A stretch of 64,000 bases of DNA, taken from positions 372,001 to 436,000 of the forward strand of contig NZ_JBDZDS010000001.1 of assembly GCF_040045035.1 (NCBI RefSeq), written 5' to 3'. The position numbers and the translations under genes were made by a program. Source of the stretch: Pseudaminobacter sp040045035 (lineage in GTDB: Bacteria; Pseudomonadota; Alphaproteobacteria; Rhizobiales; Rhizobiaceae). Under the pieces are notes generated by a model, which saw only the letters and a list, made by a program, of their open reading frames with translations, did no database searches and was not told the origin of the DNA. The stretch's first letter is position 1, and each line of letters begins with the position of its first letter. This document shows, piece after piece, positions 34,157-43,069 of the stretch.

Positions 34157-35419
34157 GTGTTCGTATCGTTCTTTCCACGGCCGAAGGTGTTCTTCGCTTC
34201 GGCGCTCGTCTGGGCAGCACTGGCCATGCTGCTGTGGTACTTCGGAGGAGAAGGCATGGGCGGCATGTTCGGCATGCCGCCGGCCGCGGCAGATGCGCCG
34301 CCCGTCATCGGCGTCTCCGCGTTCTGGTCGGCTCCGTTCCTGTGGTTCTATGTCTACTTCGCCGTAACCGTGTTTTTGTTCTACGGCTTCTGGAGCTGGT
34401 TCTCGCCGCACCCCTGGCAGCGCTGGTCGATCCTCGGCACGGCGCTCATCCTGTTCATCACCTACTTCCAGGTGCAGGTCAGCGTCGCGATCAACAATTG
34501 GTACGGGCCGTTCTGGGATCTGATCCAGAACATCATTTCCGGTCAGGTGAAGGCCGAGGCTAGTGATGTCTACTGGGAGGTTGCGACCTTCATGGGCATT
34601 GCGGGCGTGGCGGTCGTCGTCAGTGCGCTCACTGTATTCCTCGTCAGCCACTATGTCTTCCGCTGGCGTACGGCGATGAACAATTTCTATGTCGCGAACT
34701 GGCCGAAGTTGCGTCACATCGAAGGCGCCGCGCAGCGTGTCCAGGAAGACTCGATGCGGTTTTCGACGATCATGGAGAGCCTGGGCGGCAACCTGATCGA
34801 CTCGGTCATGACGCTCATCGCCTTTACGCCGCTCTTGATCCGCCTCTCGACGCACATCACGGAACTGCCGATTGTCGGGGCCGTGCCGCACCCGCTGGTT
34901 CTGGCAGCCATCGCCTGGGCGATTTTCGGAACGGTGCTGCTCGCCGCAGTTGGCGTGAAGCTTCCGGGGCTTCAGTTCCGCAATCAGCGCGTCGAAGCCG
35001 CCTACCGCAAGGAACTGGTCTATGGTGAAGACCACATAGAACGTGCGCAGCCGATAGCCTTGGCTGAGCTGTTCGACAACGTGCGGAGAAACTATTTCCG
35101 CATGTACTTCCACTATGTGTACTTCAACGTCTTCCGCTATCTCTACCTTCAGGTAAACAATGTATTCTCTCTAATCCTGATCGTGCCGTCGCTTGTTGCC
35201 CGTACGATCACGCTGGGCCTGCTGAACCAGATCAGCAACGCCTTTTCGCAGGTGACATCGTCGTTCCAGTATCTGGTCAATTCCTGGCCGACGATCATCG
35301 AGCTGCTTTCTATCTACAAGCGTCTCAGGGCCTTCGAGGCGACGCTGGAAGGCGAACCGCTGCCGGGCATCGACCAGCGCTATGTCGAAGGGCGCGTTGC
35401 CGCCACGGACCACTTTTGA
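34157..35419 (+). CDS. bacA: Peptide transporter BacA (SbmA/BacA family)
   Basis: This inner-membrane protein of about 420 residues has 7-8 helices and the SbmA/BacA pattern (FWSAPFLWFYVYFAVTVFLFY, VAINNWYGPFWDLIQ, RWRTAMNNFYVANWP, RIEGAAQRVQED-like block, VNSWPTIIELLSIYKRLRAFE). The family imports antimicrobial peptides such as NCR peptides and bleomycin, and is needed for chronic symbiosis or infection in rhizobia and Brucella. I chose GTG at 34157 because AAGGA precedes it and the family begins with FxSFFPxPK; an ATG at 34118 is in frame but lacks a ribosome site. Confidence 0.93.
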   Translation: MFVSFFPRPKVFFASALVWAALAMLLWYFGGEGMGGMFGMPPAAADAPPVIGVSAFWSAPFLWFYVYFAVTVFLFYGFWSWFSPHPWQRWSILGTALILFITYFQVQVSVAINNWYGPFWDLIQNIISGQVKAEASDVYWEVATFMGIAGVAVVVSALTVFLVSHYVFRWRTAMNNFYVANWPKLRHIEGAAQRVQEDSMRFSTIMESLGGNLIDSVMTLIAFTPLLIRLSTHITELPIVGAVPHPLVLAAIAWAIFGTVLLAAVGVKLPGLQFRNQRVEAAYRKELVYGEDHIERAQPIALAELFDNVRRNYFRMYFHYVYFNVFRYLYLQVNNVFSLILIVPSLVARTITLGLLNQISNAFSQVTSSFQYLVNSWPTIIELLSIYKRLRAFEATLEGEPLPGIDQRYVEGRVAATDHF

Positions 35420-35427
35420 GGTAGCAA

Positions 35428-35454
35428 GATGTCGGCGGCTCAGCCGCCGACATC
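35428..35454. terminator. Perfect palindrome spanning the stop of the deacetylase gene
   Basis: GATGTCGGCGGC (35428-35439) pairs with GCCGCCGACATC (35443-35454) around TCA, which is the complement of the TGA stop of the convergent deacetylase gene. A 12-bp stem between converging genes suggests a two-way terminator, although no T-run follows. Confidence 0.55.
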
Positions 35455-36441
35455 GCCCGTCTTCGTGCCGTCGATCCCATGATGGTCGGCGAGATAGTCG
35501 GCGTAGCTCACGCATTTCACGTCGGCCTTCACGCAGACCTCGCCGGCGAAGCGTTCAAGAGCCCGCCAATAGGCGCCGCCGTTCATCAGCGTGAAATGGA
35601 AGCCCATTTCCAGTGGCACGCGCTTGCCGTTGTACTCGCGTTCGAAGGCAGAGCGGAACGCCTCATAAGCACGGTTCTCGAAGGCGGCATCGGTGTCCTT
35701 GCGCTCGATACCGCCCGAATGGCGCACGAACAGATTGTAGTCCATCGCGATGATCGGCCGGCTGCTTGGCCCCTCGGGGATCTGCGGCAGCGCGAAACGC
35801 ATGATGCCGCCGACCATCTGCGGCTCGGCCGGTCCGCGCGAGACGCCGCTGGCGTCGTAGGCGAACTTTGCCTCCGAGAGGGCCGCGTAAAGCGCCTTGC
35901 CGTCCGAAAGATAGGGGACGCGAAAGCCCGAGACGCCGGTCTCGGCAAACTTCTTCCACCCCTCCGGTTCGCCCTCGATGCCGTTGATCTTGTACGCGTC
36001 GCGCAGGATGCGGGAGAAGGAGGCGAATTCGTTCAGCCAATCGGCCTTGCTCCAGTCCTTGCCGTCGAAATGGCCGCACGCGTGGCTGGCGATGTCGTGG
36101 CCTTCGGCGCGCGCCAGCCAGATCTGAGCCAGGCGTTGGCGCACTTCGTCCTTCGACTGCGCGAAGCCGACATTGGAGCGGCCGGACGACTTGCCGGGCG
36201 CCTGGTATTGGTTGCGGGTGTCGCGGCTGAGCAGGAAAACGCAGGACAGGAAATAGGTGAAGTGCGCGCCGGTGCGGGCGGCCAGGGTGCGACTGCGCTG
36301 CCACTGCGCCAGCTCATGGGCGCCGTCGAAAGAGATGATGACATATTGCGGCCGCCTCGGGAGAGATTCGTCCGCGAGCGCCGGCAGGACAAGCGAAAGG
36401 GAGACGCAAGTAAGCGTACAAGCACGAAAAACTACTGACAT
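35440..36441 (-). CDS. Exported NodB-like polysaccharide deacetylase
   Basis: This 333-residue protein has a Sec signal (about 1-22) and a NodB-type fold: YVIISFDGAHE is a variant of the SFDDG motif (one Asp changed), ASHACGHFDG supplies the H-x3-H metal pair, and MGFHFTLMNGG lies near the C-terminus. It probably removes acetyl groups from an envelope or imported polymer. The start is uncertain; the ATG at 36441 leads directly into the signal peptide but its GGAG is only 2 nt away, and in-frame starts lie further upstream. It is convergent with bacA and distinct from the PuuE-like protein at 13099. Confidence 0.85.
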   Translation of the reverse strand: MSVVFRACTLTCVSLSLVLPALADESLPRRPQYVIISFDGAHELAQWQRSRTLAARTGAHFTYFLSCVFLLSRDTRNQYQAPGKSSGRSNVGFAQSKDEVRQRLAQIWLARAEGHDIASHACGHFDGKDWSKADWLNEFASFSRILRDAYKINGIEGEPEGWKKFAETGVSGFRVPYLSDGKALYAALSEAKFAYDASGVSRGPAEPQMVGGIMRFALPQIPEGPSSRPIIAMDYNLFVRHSGGIERKDTDAAFENRAYEAFRSAFEREYNGKRVPLEMGFHFTLMNGGAYWRALERFAGEVCVKADVKCVSYADYLADHHGIDGTKTGDVGG

Positions 36442-36659
36442 TGCTCCGGTTCTGAATGAAAATGACGGCAGGCTGGGGTATGGTTCAAATGTGGCGCGGT
36501 TGCGGGTGAGCATGGTGCCGGACCGGTTAATGAACAGATCTTTGCCGACGACTTGAACCGGCAATCCGCGATTTTCCGCCTCGCCCCCTTCCATGCGGGC
36601 GAAATATCGCTACAACGCTGCGCAGAAGAGCCCGGATTGGGCAAACATGGTTTGATCGA

Positions 36660-37325
36660 ATGTCGGACGACAGTTTCATCCGCGAAGTCAACGAGGAGAT
36701 GCGCCAGGACCGGGCGCGCCTCCTGTGGGAACGTTTTGGCCCCGTCGCGCTGGTGCTTGCGATATTGGTGGTGCTCGGCACCGCCGCTTTCGTTGCCTAC
36801 GAATACTGGGCCGAACGCCAGGCCAGCCGCTCTGGCGACGCTTACCTGCAGGCGCTCACGCTGGCCAATTCCGGGAATAGCGACGAGGCACTCGCGGAAC
36901 TGAAGACGTTGGAGGCAGACGGCTACGGTGCCTATCCGGTGCTGGCGCGCATGCGCGCGGCGACGGTGCTGGCCGACAAGGGCGATTTCGACGGCGCCGT
37001 AAAGGCCTTCGATGAGGTTGGTGCCGACAGTGCCATTCCTGGCGTGCTTCGCGACATGGCGCGGCTGCGCGCCGCCTACATCCTGGTCGACCACGGCTCC
37101 TATGCTGATGTGTCGAAGCGGGTCGAGGACCTCACCGCCGACACCAACCCGCTGCGGAACTCCGCACGTGAAGCGCTCGGCCTCGCGGCCTGGAAGGACG
37201 GCAAGGCGGAAGATGCGCTGAAGCTGTTCGACCAGATCTCGTCCGACGACGGCGCCCCGCGCAACGCGCGCGAACGCGCCACCCTCATGTCCGAACTGAT
37301 CCGCGGTTCGGGCGCTGCGTCGTGA
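36660..37325 (+). CDS. YfgM-like membrane-anchored TPR protein
   Basis: This 221-residue protein has a cytoplasmic N-terminus (SFIREVNEEMRQDRARLLWERFG), one TM helix at about 28-48, and a periplasmic helical-repeat (TPR_21) domain. This is the YfgM/ancillary SecYEG translocon subunit architecture. It lies 9 bp upstream of der, as YfgM homologues commonly do, which supports the assignment. Confidence 0.9.
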   Translation: MSDDSFIREVNEEMRQDRARLLWERFGPVALVLAILVVLGTAAFVAYEYWAERQASRSGDAYLQALTLANSGNSDEALAELKTLEADGYGAYPVLARMRAATVLADKGDFDGAVKAFDEVGADSAIPGVLRDMARLRAAYILVDHGSYADVSKRVEDLTADTNPLRNSAREALGLAAWKDGKAEDALKLFDQISSDDGAPRNARERATLMSELIRGSGAAS

Positions 37326-37334
37326 CGCTGCGAC

Positions 37335-38765
37335 ATGACCTTCAAAGTAGCCATCATAGGCCGACCTAACGTCGGCAAATCGACGCTTTTCAATCGCCTT
37401 GTCGGCAAGAAGCTTGCGCTGGTCGATGACACGCCGGGCGTCACGCGCGACCGCCGCATCCATGCGGCCAAGCTTTACGACCTAAATTTCGAGGTGATCG
37501 ACACCGCCGGTTTCGAAACGGCCGCTGCCGCCACGCTGCAGGGCCGTATGCGGGCGCAGACCGAGCTCGCCATACACGAAGCCGATCTCGTCCTGTTCGT
37601 GGTCGATTCGAAGTCCGGCCTGATGCCGGACGACAAGGCCTTCGCCGACGTCGTTCGCCGTTCGGGCAAGCCCGTCGTTCTTGTCGCCAACAAGGCCGAG
37701 GCGCGTGGCGCCCAGGGCGGCATGCTGGAAGCCTGGGAAGTCGGTCTCGGTGAGCCGATCCCGATCTCGGCCGAACACGGGCAGGGCATGCCCGACCTTC
37801 GCGAGGCGATCATCGAGGCGATTGGCGCGGACCGCGCCTTCGGCGAGGACGAGGAAGAGTCCGAGGATCATCCGCTGACGGAAGTTCTCGTCGGCGAGGA
37901 CATCGCCGATCCGGACGTCGAACCCGCCTATGACGACACCAAGCCGATGCGCATCGCCGTCGTCGGCCGGCCCAATGCCGGCAAGTCGACGATGATCAAC
38001 GCGCTGATCGACGAGGAGCGGCTGCTGACCGGGCCTGAGGCCGGCATCACCCGCGATTCGATCTCGGTCGACTGGACTTGGCGCGGACGCCTCATTCGCC
38101 TGTTCGATACCGCCGGCATGCGGCGCAAGGCCAAGGTTCAGGAAAAGCTCGAGAAGCTGTCCGTGGCCGACGGCCTGCGCGCCGTTCGCTTCGCCGAAAT
38201 CGTCATCGTCGTCTTCGACGCCACCATCCCGTTCGAGAAACAGGACCTGCAGATCGCCGACCTCATCATCCGCGAGGGGCGGGGGCTGGTGCTGGCCCTC
38301 AACAAGTGGGACCTGATCGAGAACCCGCAGGAGACGCTGGCCGACCTGCGCGAGAAGACCGCCCGGCTGCTGCCGCAGGTGCGCGGCCTGCTGGCGGTTC
38401 CCGTCTCGGCCGAGACCGGGCGCGGCCTCGACAAGCTGATGGACGCGGTGCTGAAGACGCACCAGGTCTGGAACCGCCGCGTTTCCACCGGGCGTCTCAA
38501 TCGCTGGCTGGAACGCATCCTGGCGCATCATCCACCGCCCGCGGTCGCCGGCCGCCGCCTCAAGATCAAGTACATCACCCAGGCCAAGACGCGGCCGCCG
38601 GGCTTTGTCCTGTCCTGCACCCGGCCTGAGGCCATGCCGCAATCCTATGTGCGGTACCTGGTCAACAACCTGCGGGATTACTTCGACATGCCGGGCGTGC
38701 CGATCCGCATGGTGCTGCGCGCGCCTGAAAATCCGTTCGCCGGTCGGGCCAGAAAGCGCAGCTGA
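37335..38765 (+). CDS. der: Ribosome-biogenesis GTPase Der (EngA)
   Basis: This 476-residue essential GTPase has two G domains in tandem followed by a KH-like domain. G1: GRPNVGKSTLFN, DTAGFE and NKAE; G2: GRPNAGKSTMIN, DTAGMRRKAKV and NKWD. The acidic linker between them (EDEEESEDH, about residues 175-185) is usual in this group. It acts in late assembly of the 50S ribosomal subunit. The ATG at 37335 follows the yfgM-like stop closely, probably in one operon. Confidence 0.97.
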   Translation: MTFKVAIIGRPNVGKSTLFNRLVGKKLALVDDTPGVTRDRRIHAAKLYDLNFEVIDTAGFETAAAATLQGRMRAQTELAIHEADLVLFVVDSKSGLMPDDKAFADVVRRSGKPVVLVANKAEARGAQGGMLEAWEVGLGEPIPISAEHGQGMPDLREAIIEAIGADRAFGEDEEESEDHPLTEVLVGEDIADPDVEPAYDDTKPMRIAVVGRPNAGKSTMINALIDEERLLTGPEAGITRDSISVDWTWRGRLIRLFDTAGMRRKAKVQEKLEKLSVADGLRAVRFAEIVIVVFDATIPFEKQDLQIADLIIREGRGLVLALNKWDLIENPQETLADLREKTARLLPQVRGLLAVPVSAETGRGLDKLMDAVLKTHQVWNRRVSTGRLNRWLERILAHHPPPAVAGRRLKIKYITQAKTRPPGFVLSCTRPEAMPQSYVRYLVNNLRDYFDMPGVPIRMVLRAPENPFAGRARKRS

Positions 38766-38780
38766 TTTCGCTGCTGCGCC

Positions 38781-39272
38781 TCATCCCCTGGGTGAGGCGG
38801 GCGGCAACGGTGGCCTGCCGAGCAGCTTTAGCAATTCCGCCAGGAATGGAGCCTGGCCGGGAAGAATGGCCTTCCGGGCCTCCTGGATCGTGAACCATCC
38901 GGCACGGTCCACTTCGGGAAATGATTGCGTGCGGCCGCTGCGCGGAGGCCATTCCATCTCGAAGCTGTTGGTTTGAAGCGCGTCGGTGTCGAAATCGCCT
39001 TCCATGGCGAAGGCGGTGACGAGCTTGCCGCCTGGCTGGCGCAGCGTCCCAAGAGGCTGCAACTTGGCTGCTGCTTCGGCGCCTGTCTCTTCCCGGAACT
39101 CCCGCCTGGCCGCGCTTTCCGCTGCTTCAGCCTCGTCATATTCCCCTTTGGGTATGCTCCAGGCGCCGCTATCCCTGTTTCTCCAGAACGGCCCACCAGG
39201 ATGCACGAGCAGGACCTCCGTGCCGCGGTCGGTCTGCTTGAACATCAGAATGCCGGCGCTTCTTTTCGGCAT
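38781..39272 (-). CDS. Nudix hydrolase
   Basis: This 163-residue protein has a Nudix box near residues 48-70: GEYDEAEAAESAARREFREETGAE fits G-x5-E-x7-REUxEExGU. The N-terminus PKRSAGILMFKQ and the WSIPKGE block place it with the diadenosine-polyphosphate or general NTP-type Nudix enzymes; the substrate cannot be told. I chose the ATG at 39272 with GGA upstream. It is convergent with der and divergent from the wall hydrolase gene. Confidence 0.9.
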   Translation of the reverse strand: MPKRSAGILMFKQTDRGTEVLLVHPGGPFWRNRDSGAWSIPKGEYDEAEAAESAARREFREETGAEAAAKLQPLGTLRQPGGKLVTAFAMEGDFDTDALQTNSFEMEWPPRSGRTQSFPEVDRAGWFTIQEARKAILPGQAPFLAELLKLLGRPPLPPASPRG

Positions 39273-39340
39273 CGATCGATTCCGCTTGTAGCATGTTGGT
39301 CTTGCGCCCCGCCTCGGGAGCAGAGGCTCAATGTCTCCGA

Positions 39341-39356
39341 TTAAGTACGCATTAAC
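39341..39356 (+). promoter_or_regulatory. CtrA-like binding site before the wall-hydrolase gene
   Basis: TTAA (39341-39344), seven bases, TTAAC (39352-39356) is an exact match to the CtrA consensus TTAA-N7-TTAAC of alphaproteobacteria. A TTAACCAT/ATGGTTAA inverted repeat (39352-39374) overlaps the second half. The site lies in the divergent spacer, 127 bp before the SleB-type hydrolase and 69 bp before the Nudix gene. Confidence 0.55.
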
Positions 39357-39482
39357 CATGCCTTCCTATGGTTAACGGGTGTTTTTCGGAGAGGGTTCAG
39401 AGCATGGCCCTTGGCGCATCCCGGGCTGGCCGTGCTCTGCTTTCTGTCTCCGTAGGTTGCTGTTGCGTTCCGGAGAGTTTCT

Positions 39483-40673
39483 GTGCATCGACGTTCATCG
39501 ACGCCGCAACTGGCCGTTGCCAGACCGCAAAGGCGCTCATTTCTTCCCCCGCTGGTGATCGGACTTGGTATCTGGATCGGCTTTCCGACCACGGTAGCCT
39601 ATCAGGACATGGCCAGCCTGATTTCCGGCGCCGAGGCTTCGGGCGCACGCTGGAACTCCTTCGTCCAGAATGCTGTTGCCGGCTCCACGCATGCGGTCGA
39701 GATGCCCTTTGCAGATGGCGACATCATCACCGGATCGATTTCGGGGGCCGGCGTGACGGCGCCCGGTATCGGCGCGGTGGCGTTTCGGGGCAAGGGCGCG
39801 GCAGGCAACGACGTTCCGGACGAGGAGCGCATCAACCGGCGTGACAAGAAAGGGCGCATCGTCAATGTGACGCCGGCCGCGCCGCCCAAGGCCTTCACAG
39901 CCGGCTCTATCCTGCGCCGCACCAGCTCGCTCATGCAGCCTACCTTCGACGGCAATCTGAAGATGGCCTTCGTCAATCCACAGATCAAAGGCAAGGAAGT
40001 CAAGATCGCCACGGCATTCCACGCCACGGAGGACAAGAAGAAGAAGGCTCCCGGCGTGCCGACCATGCTGGCCAGCCTCGTCAACAACAACACGCCGGAC
40101 ATCCTGGCGACCGCCTATGCGCCGCCGGCGCCGGACTACGCCAAGACCTCGCCCTTCGAGAGCCTGCTCAAGGACACGGACCCATCGGCCGGTCGATTCA
40201 TCCCGCCGCTTGCGGAGGGCGATCACGACTGGATGCGCAACCCGCTGCCGGCCAGCGTCTTTTCCAAGCCCGAGCAGAAGTGCCTGGCGACCGCCATCTA
40301 TTTCGAGGCGCAGGGCGAAAGCCTGAAGGGCCAGGCTGCGGTGGCGCAGGTCATCCTCAACCGCGTTCGCAATCCGGCCTATCCGGACACGATCTGCGGC
40401 GTCGTCTACCAGAACGACGACTGGCTCAATCGCTGCCAGTTCTCTTTCGCATGCGATGGCCGCAAGAAGGTCGTGACCAGCCGCGAGCACTACAAGATCG
40501 CCGAGGACATCGCGATGGCGGTCACCGCCGGCAAGATCTTCATCCCGGAAGTCGCTTCCTCCACGCACTACTACGCCGCCTATGTAAGCCCTGGCTGGGC
40601 CCGCACGATGGAGAAGATGAAGAGAATCGGGCTGCACATCTTCTACCGGACCTATGGGGGCGGCTGGATCTGA
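39483..40673 (+). CDS. SleB-type cell wall hydrolase
   Basis: This 396-residue protein has an N-terminal membrane anchor (about 18-42), a long low-complexity periplasmic region, and a C-terminal hydrolase_2 (SleB/CwlJ) domain from about 262, with CLATAIYFEAQGESLKGQAAVAQVILNR-type core and the catalytic Glu in FEAQGE. It should cleave peptidoglycan. The start is GTG at 39483, with GGAGAG upstream. The CtrA-like site before it suggests cell-cycle timing. Confidence 0.88.
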   Translation: MHRRSSTPQLAVARPQRRSFLPPLVIGLGIWIGFPTTVAYQDMASLISGAEASGARWNSFVQNAVAGSTHAVEMPFADGDIITGSISGAGVTAPGIGAVAFRGKGAAGNDVPDEERINRRDKKGRIVNVTPAAPPKAFTAGSILRRTSSLMQPTFDGNLKMAFVNPQIKGKEVKIATAFHATEDKKKKAPGVPTMLASLVNNNTPDILATAYAPPAPDYAKTSPFESLLKDTDPSAGRFIPPLAEGDHDWMRNPLPASVFSKPEQKCLATAIYFEAQGESLKGQAAVAQVILNRVRNPAYPDTICGVVYQNDDWLNRCQFSFACDGRKKVVTSREHYKIAEDIAMAVTAGKIFIPEVASSTHYYAAYVSPGWARTMEKMKRIGLHIFYRTYGGGWI

Positions 40674-40839
40674 CCTTTTCGGCAGCCTGCCGCACCTTCC
40701 TTGAAGAGCGACCTGCGGCCCGGTTTTGGCCCGGATTCGGGTGTAACGGCGCACCTGCAGTGCCGGGCAGGATGTCGCACTTTGCCAAGCATATGATTTC
40801 ATTTGCTAAAATACATCGGGAGAGCGCCCACTCCGTGGC

Positions 40840-40868
40840 TTGACGCAGATAGGCTCCCTAACTATGTT
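40840..40868 (+). promoter_or_regulatory. Promoter of the ATP synthase F0 operon
   Basis: TTGACG (40840-40845), 17 bp, TATGTT (40863-40868) is a good sigma-70-type match, 57 bp before the atpI ATG. The rest of the 250-bp spacer after the wall hydrolase shows no gene. Confidence 0.6.
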
Positions 40869-40924
40869 GCCGGCGACTTTGAAGCGGATGGACGGCGACG
40901 TTCTGTCCAGGCAAGGAGGTTGCG

Positions 40925-41332
40925 ATGGCCAACAAGAGAAGGCCAGACGAAACCGGAAAAGCCGGGCCTGGGGAGCAGCATGAGCCTGACCTCCGCGACG
41001 ACGACCTCGAGCGCCGCCGGCGCGAGCTTGACGCGAAAATCGCGGCCAGGCTGCACAGCGGAAGTGACGGGGAGCGGGGCGCCAAGTCAGGCGGAGCGAC
41101 CGGATACGGTCAGGCGGTAAAGCTGTCCAGCGAGTTCATCGCGGGCGTGGCTGTCGGTGCCGGACTGGGTTGGACGATTGATCGCCTGGCTGGAACGTCG
41201 CCATGGGGCTTGATTGTTTTTCTGCTCCTTGGCTTCGGTGCCGGCGTTCTCAATGTCATGCGTTCTGCGGGCGTCGTTGCCCAGCCGGGTCCGAAAGCGC
41301 CTGACAAGCGTTCCGAGGGTTCGGAAGACTGA
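40925..41332 (+). CDS. atpI: ATP synthase assembly protein AtpI
   Basis: This 135-residue protein has a charged N-terminal half (DDDLERRRRELDAKIAARL), then two TM helices (SSEFIAGVAVGAGLGWTIDR and WGLIVFLLLGFGAGVLNV), the AtpI pattern. AtpI helps assemble the c-ring. AAGGAGG lies 4 nt upstream of the ATG. It leads the F0 operon atpI-B-E-F'-F. Confidence 0.92.
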   Translation: MANKRRPDETGKAGPGEQHEPDLRDDDLERRRRELDAKIAARLHSGSDGERGAKSGGATGYGQAVKLSSEFIAGVAVGAGLGWTIDRLAGTSPWGLIVFLLLGFGAGVLNVMRSAGVVAQPGPKAPDKRSEGSED

Positions 41333-41374
41333 ATCAACTGTGCTTGCGGGCACAATTTTTACTAAGGGGGCCGC

Positions 41375-42124
41375 GTGTCCAACGATCCGATCCATCAGTT
41401 TCACATCACGAAGTTGATTCCGATCGAAATCGGCGGATACGACTTCTCCTTCACCAATTCGTCGGCCTTCATGGTCGCCACGATCGCGGTCGCCGGCGCC
41501 TTCCTGTTTCTGACGACGTCGAGCCGCGGCTTGATCCCGAGCCGGCTTCAGTCCATTTCGGAAATGTCCTACGAGTTCGTGGCCTCCATGTTGCGAGACG
41601 CGGCGGGATCGCACGGGATGAAATTCTTCCCGTTCGTCTTCTCGCTGTTCATGTTCGTGCTGGTGGCCAACCTGCTCGGCCTGTTCCCGTATTTCTTCAC
41701 CGTCACCAGCCAGATCATCGTCACCTTCGCGCTGGCGCTGTTGGTGATCGGCACCGTGATCGTCTATGGTTTCATGAAGAACGGTATCGGCTTCCTGAAG
41801 CTGTTCGTGCCGAGTGGCGTGCCCGGCATTCTCGTGCCGCTGGTCGTGCTCATCGAAATCATTTCGTTCCTTTCGCGTCCGATCAGCCTCTCCGTCCGTC
41901 TTTTCGCGAACATGCTGGCCGGTCACATCACGCTTAAGGTTTTTGCGGGCTTCGTTGCCTCGCTGAGCGCTCTCGGTGCGGTTGGTGTCGCCGGCTCGAT
42001 CCTGCCGCTCGCCATGACGGTTGCGATCACCGCCCTCGAGTTCCTGGTGGCCTTCCTGCAGGCCTACGTCTTTGCGGTTCTGACCTGCATGTACCTCAAC
42101 GACGCCCTGCATCCGGGCCACTAA
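41375..42124 (+). CDS. atpB: ATP synthase F0 subunit a
   Basis: This 249-residue, five-to-six-helix proton-channel subunit has the essential arginine in the conserved SLSVRLFANMLAGH, followed by EFLVAFLQAYVFAVLTCMYL. It pairs with the c-ring to form the proton path. The start is GTG at 41375 with AAGGGGG upstream. It lies 42 bp after atpI. Confidence 0.97.
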   Translation: MSNDPIHQFHITKLIPIEIGGYDFSFTNSSAFMVATIAVAGAFLFLTTSSRGLIPSRLQSISEMSYEFVASMLRDAAGSHGMKFFPFVFSLFMFVLVANLLGLFPYFFTVTSQIIVTFALALLVIGTVIVYGFMKNGIGFLKLFVPSGVPGILVPLVVLIEIISFLSRPISLSVRLFANMLAGHITLKVFAGFVASLSALGAVGVAGSILPLAMTVAITALEFLVAFLQAYVFAVLTCMYLNDALHPGH

Positions 42125-42197
42125 TACAAGTCGCCGGCGGGCCTCCTCCCGCCAAGTGAAAGCATTGAACTGAATTTCGATCCACAAGGAGTTGGAC

Positions 42198-42422
42198 ATG
42201 GAAGTAGCAGCAGCAAAGGCAATCGGTGCGGGCATCGCCTGCCTCGGCATGGGCGGTGCAGGCATCGGCCTCGGCACCATCTTCGGTAACTACCTGGCGG
42301 GCGCGCTGCGCAATCCGTCGGCTGCCGATGGTCAGTTCGGCCGCCTGATTTTCGGCTTCGCCGTTACCGAAGCTCTCGGCATCTTCTCGCTCCTCGTCGC
42401 CCTCCTGCTCCTCTTCACGTAA
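42198..42422 (+). CDS. atpE: ATP synthase F0 subunit c
   Basis: This 74-residue two-helix hairpin forms the c-ring. Helix 1 has the glycine repeat GMGGAGIGLGTIFG, the loop is ALRNPSA, and helix 2 carries the proton-binding Glu in FAVTEALGIF. No sodium-type Q-x3-E motif is visible, so H+ is expected. AAGGAG precedes the ATG. Confidence 0.97.
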   Translation: MEVAAAKAIGAGIACLGMGGAGIGLGTIFGNYLAGALRNPSAADGQFGRLIFGFAVTEALGIFSLLVALLLLFT

Positions 42423-42490
42423 GAATTGCTGGACCGAGCGATATCTCCGGCCGCGCTGTTGCGGCCGGATAGGCTGAACAGGGGAAGCAA

Positions 42491-43060
42491 ATGTTCGTGA
42501 CACCGGCATTCGCGCAGGAGCAGGCTCCGGCGACGAATGAAACCCAATCGTTGGAGCATGCGGAGAGCGAGGCGAAGTTCCCGCCGTTCGATCCGTCATT
42601 CTATCCGTCACAGATTCTGTGGCTCGCGATCACGTTTGGCCTGTTCTACATCTTCCTGAAGAGGGTGGTTCTGCCGCGTGTCGGTGGTATCCTCGAAGTC
42701 CGTCGCGATCGTATCGCGCAGGATCTCGACCAGGCCGCTCTCATGAAGAGTGAAGCGGACGCCGCGGTTGTCGCCTACGAGCAGGAGCTTGCCGAAGCCA
42801 AGGCCAGGGCCAATACGATCGGTCAGCAGGCCCGTGACGGTGCCAAGGCCGATGCCGAGGCGGAGCGCAAGAAGGTCGAAGCCGGACTCGAGCAGAAGCT
42901 CGCCGAGGCTGAGGGCCGCATCGCCGCCATCAAGGCCGCCGCGATGAAGGAAGTCGGCACGATCGCGGAAGACACCACTGCCGCAATCGTCCAGGAACTG
43001 GTCGGCGGTAAGGCCGACAAGGCTGCCGTTGCTGCCGCCGTCAAGGCCGCGCAGGAGTAG
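42491..43060 (+). CDS. ATP synthase F0 subunit b'
   Basis: This 189-residue stator subunit begins with a signal-like segment (MFVTPAFAQEQA), then one TM helix (SQILWLAITFGLFYIFLKRV) and a long Ala/Glu/Lys-rich coiled coil. Photosynthetic and many alphaproteobacteria use a b/b' pair instead of two identical b subunits. It lies between atpE and atpF, 9 bp from the latter. Confidence 0.94.
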   Translation: MFVTPAFAQEQAPATNETQSLEHAESEAKFPPFDPSFYPSQILWLAITFGLFYIFLKRVVLPRVGGILEVRRDRIAQDLDQAALMKSEADAAVVAYEQELAEAKARANTIGQQARDGAKADAEAERKKVEAGLEQKLAEAEGRIAAIKAAAMKEVGTIAEDTTAAIVQELVGGKADKAAVAAAVKAAQE

Positions 43061-43069
43061 GAGCAGGCC

